Shown: positions 55,401 through 60,076 of the stretch, one piece after another
Layout of the letters: every line of letters begins with the position of its first letter
Numbering within the stretch: position 1 is the first letter of the stretch
DNA from: Plotosus lineatus
Lineage: Eukaryota > Chordata > Actinopteri > Siluriformes > Plotosidae
DNA: 64,000 nucleotides
Direction: 5' to 3'
Assembly: GCA_024760905.1 (NCBI GenBank)
Contig: CM045731.1
Coordinates: 19,535,001 to 19,599,000, forward strand
The notes under the pieces: generated by a model
Seen by the model: the letters and a program-made list of their open reading frames with translations, nothing else
Database searches by the model: none
What the model was told of the DNA's origin: nothing
Made by a program: the position numbers and the translations under genes

Positions 55401-58400
55401 ATGTACGGGGCGCATGCCCCGGTGCTTACCCACACTACCCTTGCTCGCGATCCGTGAAAACAAACTTATGTTTACTATAGAAACATAAAATGGCGTCCAA
55501 AACGAAAAAACATTGCTCAAAACAGAGAAATTTCTTAACAATGTGGGGTACTAGTAACCAAGTGTCCAATGTATCTATTTCCGGTAATATCACTAATAAT
55601 AATAGTTGCATTGCTACCGCTAGTGACAGTTGGGTGGCCGCTTGTAGTGCTAGTACTGCTAGTCATATCGAGACTGTAATCGCTAACGTTAGCACTGAAG
55701 GTTTCGAAAGGAAAGAAAGACAGGGATATTTTTTTGTAGCAAATAAGGTGAAAATACTGTCAACAGCCTGAAAGCATAGCAGAAACTTTGAATTATAATA
55801 TTGGAAGTCTGTTACTGTCGGTTAAAAACAGTTTGTGTTGTATTTTATCAACTTCCAAGTATTTTTAAATGTTTGGTTTTGTTTAATTCTGCTTTGTGCC
55901 TGATGTAAATTAAAAGTGTTGTTACCTTTAATCTGCTAAAATAAAAAATTAAAACTTCAAAGCAATAAACTTGCTTAACCACTAAATTTATAGAGTAGTA
56001 TGTGATACATCATGTGAAATATTATTATACATTACATTGGAGTATTTACTAATTTAGGCCCAGTTTTTACCAGTGAGCTGTCAGAAAATAGCTGAATTAG
56101 TTTCTTGGAATAATGTAATATATAATAATTTGACCTGTTATTATGACCCCTAGTTTTTGCCAATGTCCCCAGGTTTTTTTTCTCTAGGGGCCAATTTGTC
56201 CCCATAAAATTTTGATCTGTAAATGAACACTGATAACCTACAGCAAGTGCACTACTTTCGGTATTGAGCGCCTCACATATTGTAAGCGTTGATTGGCTGT
56301 TTTAAGCTTCATGTAAAGTAACTCGGTATAAATAAGTGACTTATTTGAAATTAATGTTGATATTATTTTACAAATGTTATGTTTATAATAATTGATATAG
56401 GGGTGCTTTATGAGATACGGTAATGGTATTTATGGATGTATAGTACAGTATGAGCATCACACGTCATATGTCACTGTAACATCTTACGTTCACTTTCAAC
56501 TTGCGTTCGGCCGTCCGGAATCAATTAAAGAAGTAAGTCGGGGAGCGTCTGTATATAAAATAAATATCACAGTACAAAATTAAAAAGGTTTTACTTGATG
56601 ACTAAAATCTGTGTCTTTGAAAAAACAGTTTATTTACACTAACTTGGGTTCAATATTTACAATATGTACAAATCTCGTTCTTGTTGTTTTACTTCTTAAG
56701 CTTAATCTTCTGTGCGAGCAACAGGAGCTTGATTGTTCTTTCTTTCTTTTTAGCTCTCCGCTGTGCTTTCTCTTCCTGTTCCTTCTGATGGTCGCACCTT
56801 GCTCTTTTTTGCTTGCTAAAATCGTTTTTATAAAATACAATCACTTATACATATATAAGTCGCTTTTGTATTTGAATGAATAAGTTAAGAAAAAAACGAA
56901 ATGATTCTACATTATATCCGACTTGGTTTACAATATGGTGGCGCCCATGAAGCGATAGGAATGAAGCAAACACACTTGTGAAATCGCAAATGCGTTGCTC
57001 TCGCTCATAAAATGATAATTGCAATAGCACAGTAGTGAGATGATTTCAGTAAATGTGACGGGCTCGAAAGTCGGCGCTTGTTGCAAGTGACACACAGAGC
57101 TTGCGAGAGACACCATGGCTTATCCGGACTTCCGATCTTTCAAGTGAGCAATTGATGGTTGAGTACTAAACAAGTATTCAACGCGCACTTGCTCACTTGA
57201 TAGATTGCAAGTCTGGATAAGCCACGCATTGGCTAACAAGCTCCGTGAGCATCACAAATACAACGAAGTTCAACCATTAAACCCCCCCCCCCCCAAGTAT
57301 TTTAACGTATTCGGAATAATATTAAAAAAATAGCATCTGGAGCTCAGAAAAAGCGGATTTCTGCCAAAAAGTGGAAACATCTTGTGCCTGATACATAGGG
57401 TTTTATTTCCGGGTACAGAACTCATAGATTATCTTGATTTGCGGAAGGGGCCGGAACCGAACCCCTGCGAATAACGGGGGCCTACTGCAATTGAAGATTG
57501 ATGTGCTTGCTAATGGAAGCAGACCGTGCAACGGCCAAAAAGAAAAGATGGATCTTGAGAAAAAGGACTGGAACCAGTTTACAGCTGAACATTGTACATG
57601 AAAGCACCACATTACAAAAACAGACTCAAAAGGCGTGCAGAGATAAAGTATAATAGATGACGCGGAAGCGTCACTAACCAATCGTCATGATGGGGACAAG
57701 TTCATGCACTTACCAGCCATAACATTAATATGAGAGAGGGAACATTTTTTTTTTTTTTTTTAAGATTCACAAAGGAAGGTGAGACATCAATTTTAAACTC
57801 AACTTTTAAAGTCAGCAATATATCAAGTTACTTTCGAGTTGGATGCATCTATCATCAGCACCTTGGCATATTTGTATTAAACATTCCACTCCTTAAAAAC
57901 AGATTATGGATGAAGGAAAAATCTGCTTCTTTCATCAGAAAAAAGATGAGATTCGTTTTGCAAAAATATACTAGGCCAAAAAAGGACAACAGAGTTCTGG
58001 AGAGGGAAAAAACCTTGAGTGTGAATACCTTCGCCCCTTCAGAGGAAAGTTCCTGCCGCCCGCCTACTTGATCCATGGTCACCAGGGAAGGACTGTGGAG
58101 AAAAAACAGGCAGGCATGAGTGAAATAAAATCAGAGACTGGAGCAAAAACAGGAAGGCATGAGTGAAAGAAAAATCAGAAACTGTGCTTAATTTACTGAG
58201 GAAACTGCTGCACAAATACCAACACAACGACTGACTCATATTGGTCTGCTGAAGGTCGGTGTGGGCGAGTACAGCAGGGGTTCAGACAGATTTATCCTTG
58301 CTGGTAAAATGTGTACATAAGCAAAATGGCTGCCACGTGTAAAATGCAGACACTTTGGTTATGAATAACATCAGAAATGATGAATATATGATGAAGGCAG

Positions 58401-60045
58401 GATAGGACCATGTGGCTCTGTGTCCTCAAAGTGTCTTATAAATGAGTACAAATATGCATAAGCATATCTTACACCACATTGTCTTCATCATCAGCACGTT
58501 CCGCTATTATGGAGGGAAATGCCACATCAGGCTGTGGTTGTTCCAAATTGCCCTCAAGTGTAAATGGAAGTGTGAATGGTTGTATGTGCATATGTTGGCC
58601 CTGCGATTGTCCAGCGAACTGTTCAGGATGTACTCTGGCAAGCCTAAACTGACTGAGTGAATGACAACACATCCACCATTAACTACTGGATGCTGTGTTT
58701 AATCCTCTGGATGTATACAAGAGACTAAAACACAGCTGTGTGCATGTTTATATGTGGGGTCAACATTTATTTACAGCCCAAACCACATTCCAGTCAAACA
58801 TTCAACAATTTCAGTCAATTGAAAGTTTTAACCCTATACAAGGATCCCTCACTTTCCGCTGTTTAACATTTTTGCCAAAATTTTAAATATTCACCAATTA
58901 AATTTAAAAATCACCCCCCCCCCGGACACTTACCAAGAGGTCTGTCTTCCTTTCGGCTTTTTCCCTTTTACTTGGGAGTCGCCACAGCGAATCATCCGAT
59001 TCGCACGTTTGATTTGGCAGAGGTTTTTACGTCAGATGCCCTTCCTGTCACAACCCTTTTTTTGGCAAGGGACAGAAACACGCTGACGACTTTGCAGCTA
59101 CTCTTTACGAAAGTCAGCAATGGTTCTTTTACATGCCCCTCACCATAGACAGTGAGAGACATGGCCCGCCTTTGATAACCCAGTTAGCCGCACTGGGGGG
59201 GACAGTGACAACCTTGTGGAGAGTGGGACTCGAACCCCCAACCTTTGGATCAGCGATCCAGCGCCCTATACCACTAAACCCCCACACCAATATGTCTATA
59301 ATGTTCATCAGTAACAACACATTTGATTGTTCCGCCATGATTTAAAAAACAGGAAATATTTTGCTATTTCCTCTTGGTAAGTGTCCTAAGGGTCAGTGCT
59401 GGTCTAGTGGTATAGGGCGCTGGATCGCTGATCTAAAGGTTGGGGGTTCGAGTCCCACTCTCCACAAGGTTGTCACTGTCCCCCCCAGTGCGGCTAACTG
59501 GGTTATCAAAGGCGGGCCATGTCTCTCACTGTCTAAGGTGAGAGGCATGTAAAAGAACCATTGCTGACTTTCGTAAAGAGGAGCTGCAAAGCCATCAGTG
59601 TGTTTCTGTTCCTTGCTAAAAAGGGCTGTGACAGGAAGGGCATCCGACGTAAAAACCTCTGCCAAAATCAAAACGTGCGAATCAGATGATTCGCTGTGGC
59701 GACTCCTAGTAAAAGGGAAAAAGCCGAAAGGAAGACAGACCTCTTGGTAAGTGTCCAACAACCGATGAACCATTAGAAACTGCTGCAGCAAAACTATTGA
59801 ATGCTGTGAATGAATGGAGCGATGAGCCAGATATGGACCTATAAGAAAGTGATTACGAGTATTTTTCACCCGATTCTCCTGCCTACTAACTTCATAAATT
59901 TATTCCTGGCCATGTGCTTTTGTTTATGTTCGTGTTGATTGGTTCAACGTGCCATGTGCTGAAGTTGACATTCCTTTTGATTGGCTCGATTTTACTTCCT
60001 GGAAAATGCTTAAAGGAACAGCACCTGGAGGGAAACGTAAAGTGG

Positions 60046-60076
<31 letters not shown>

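Larger units (their letters stand above)
58924..59756. repeat. Inverted duplication of a SINE-1 with its target site
   Basis: The plus SINE-1 (59387-59739) is flanked by a perfect 17-bp duplication CCTCTTGGTAAGTGTCC (59370-59386 and 59740-59756). The inverse of the same 17 bases (58924-58940) sits directly beside the tail of a minus SINE-1 (58941-59288). Only the plus copy has a proper pair of duplications, so the minus copy looks like an inverted duplication of the SINE plus one flank. Confidence 0.85.

Noticed and set aside
59759..59890. A plus-strand acidic stretch ([11 protein letters not shown] and [12 protein letters not shown]) that might be a gene or transposase start
   Set aside because: It is interrupted by a stop, lacks a start or further domain, and lies on the strand opposite SENP6. 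It is probably repeat-derived, but the family could not be named.
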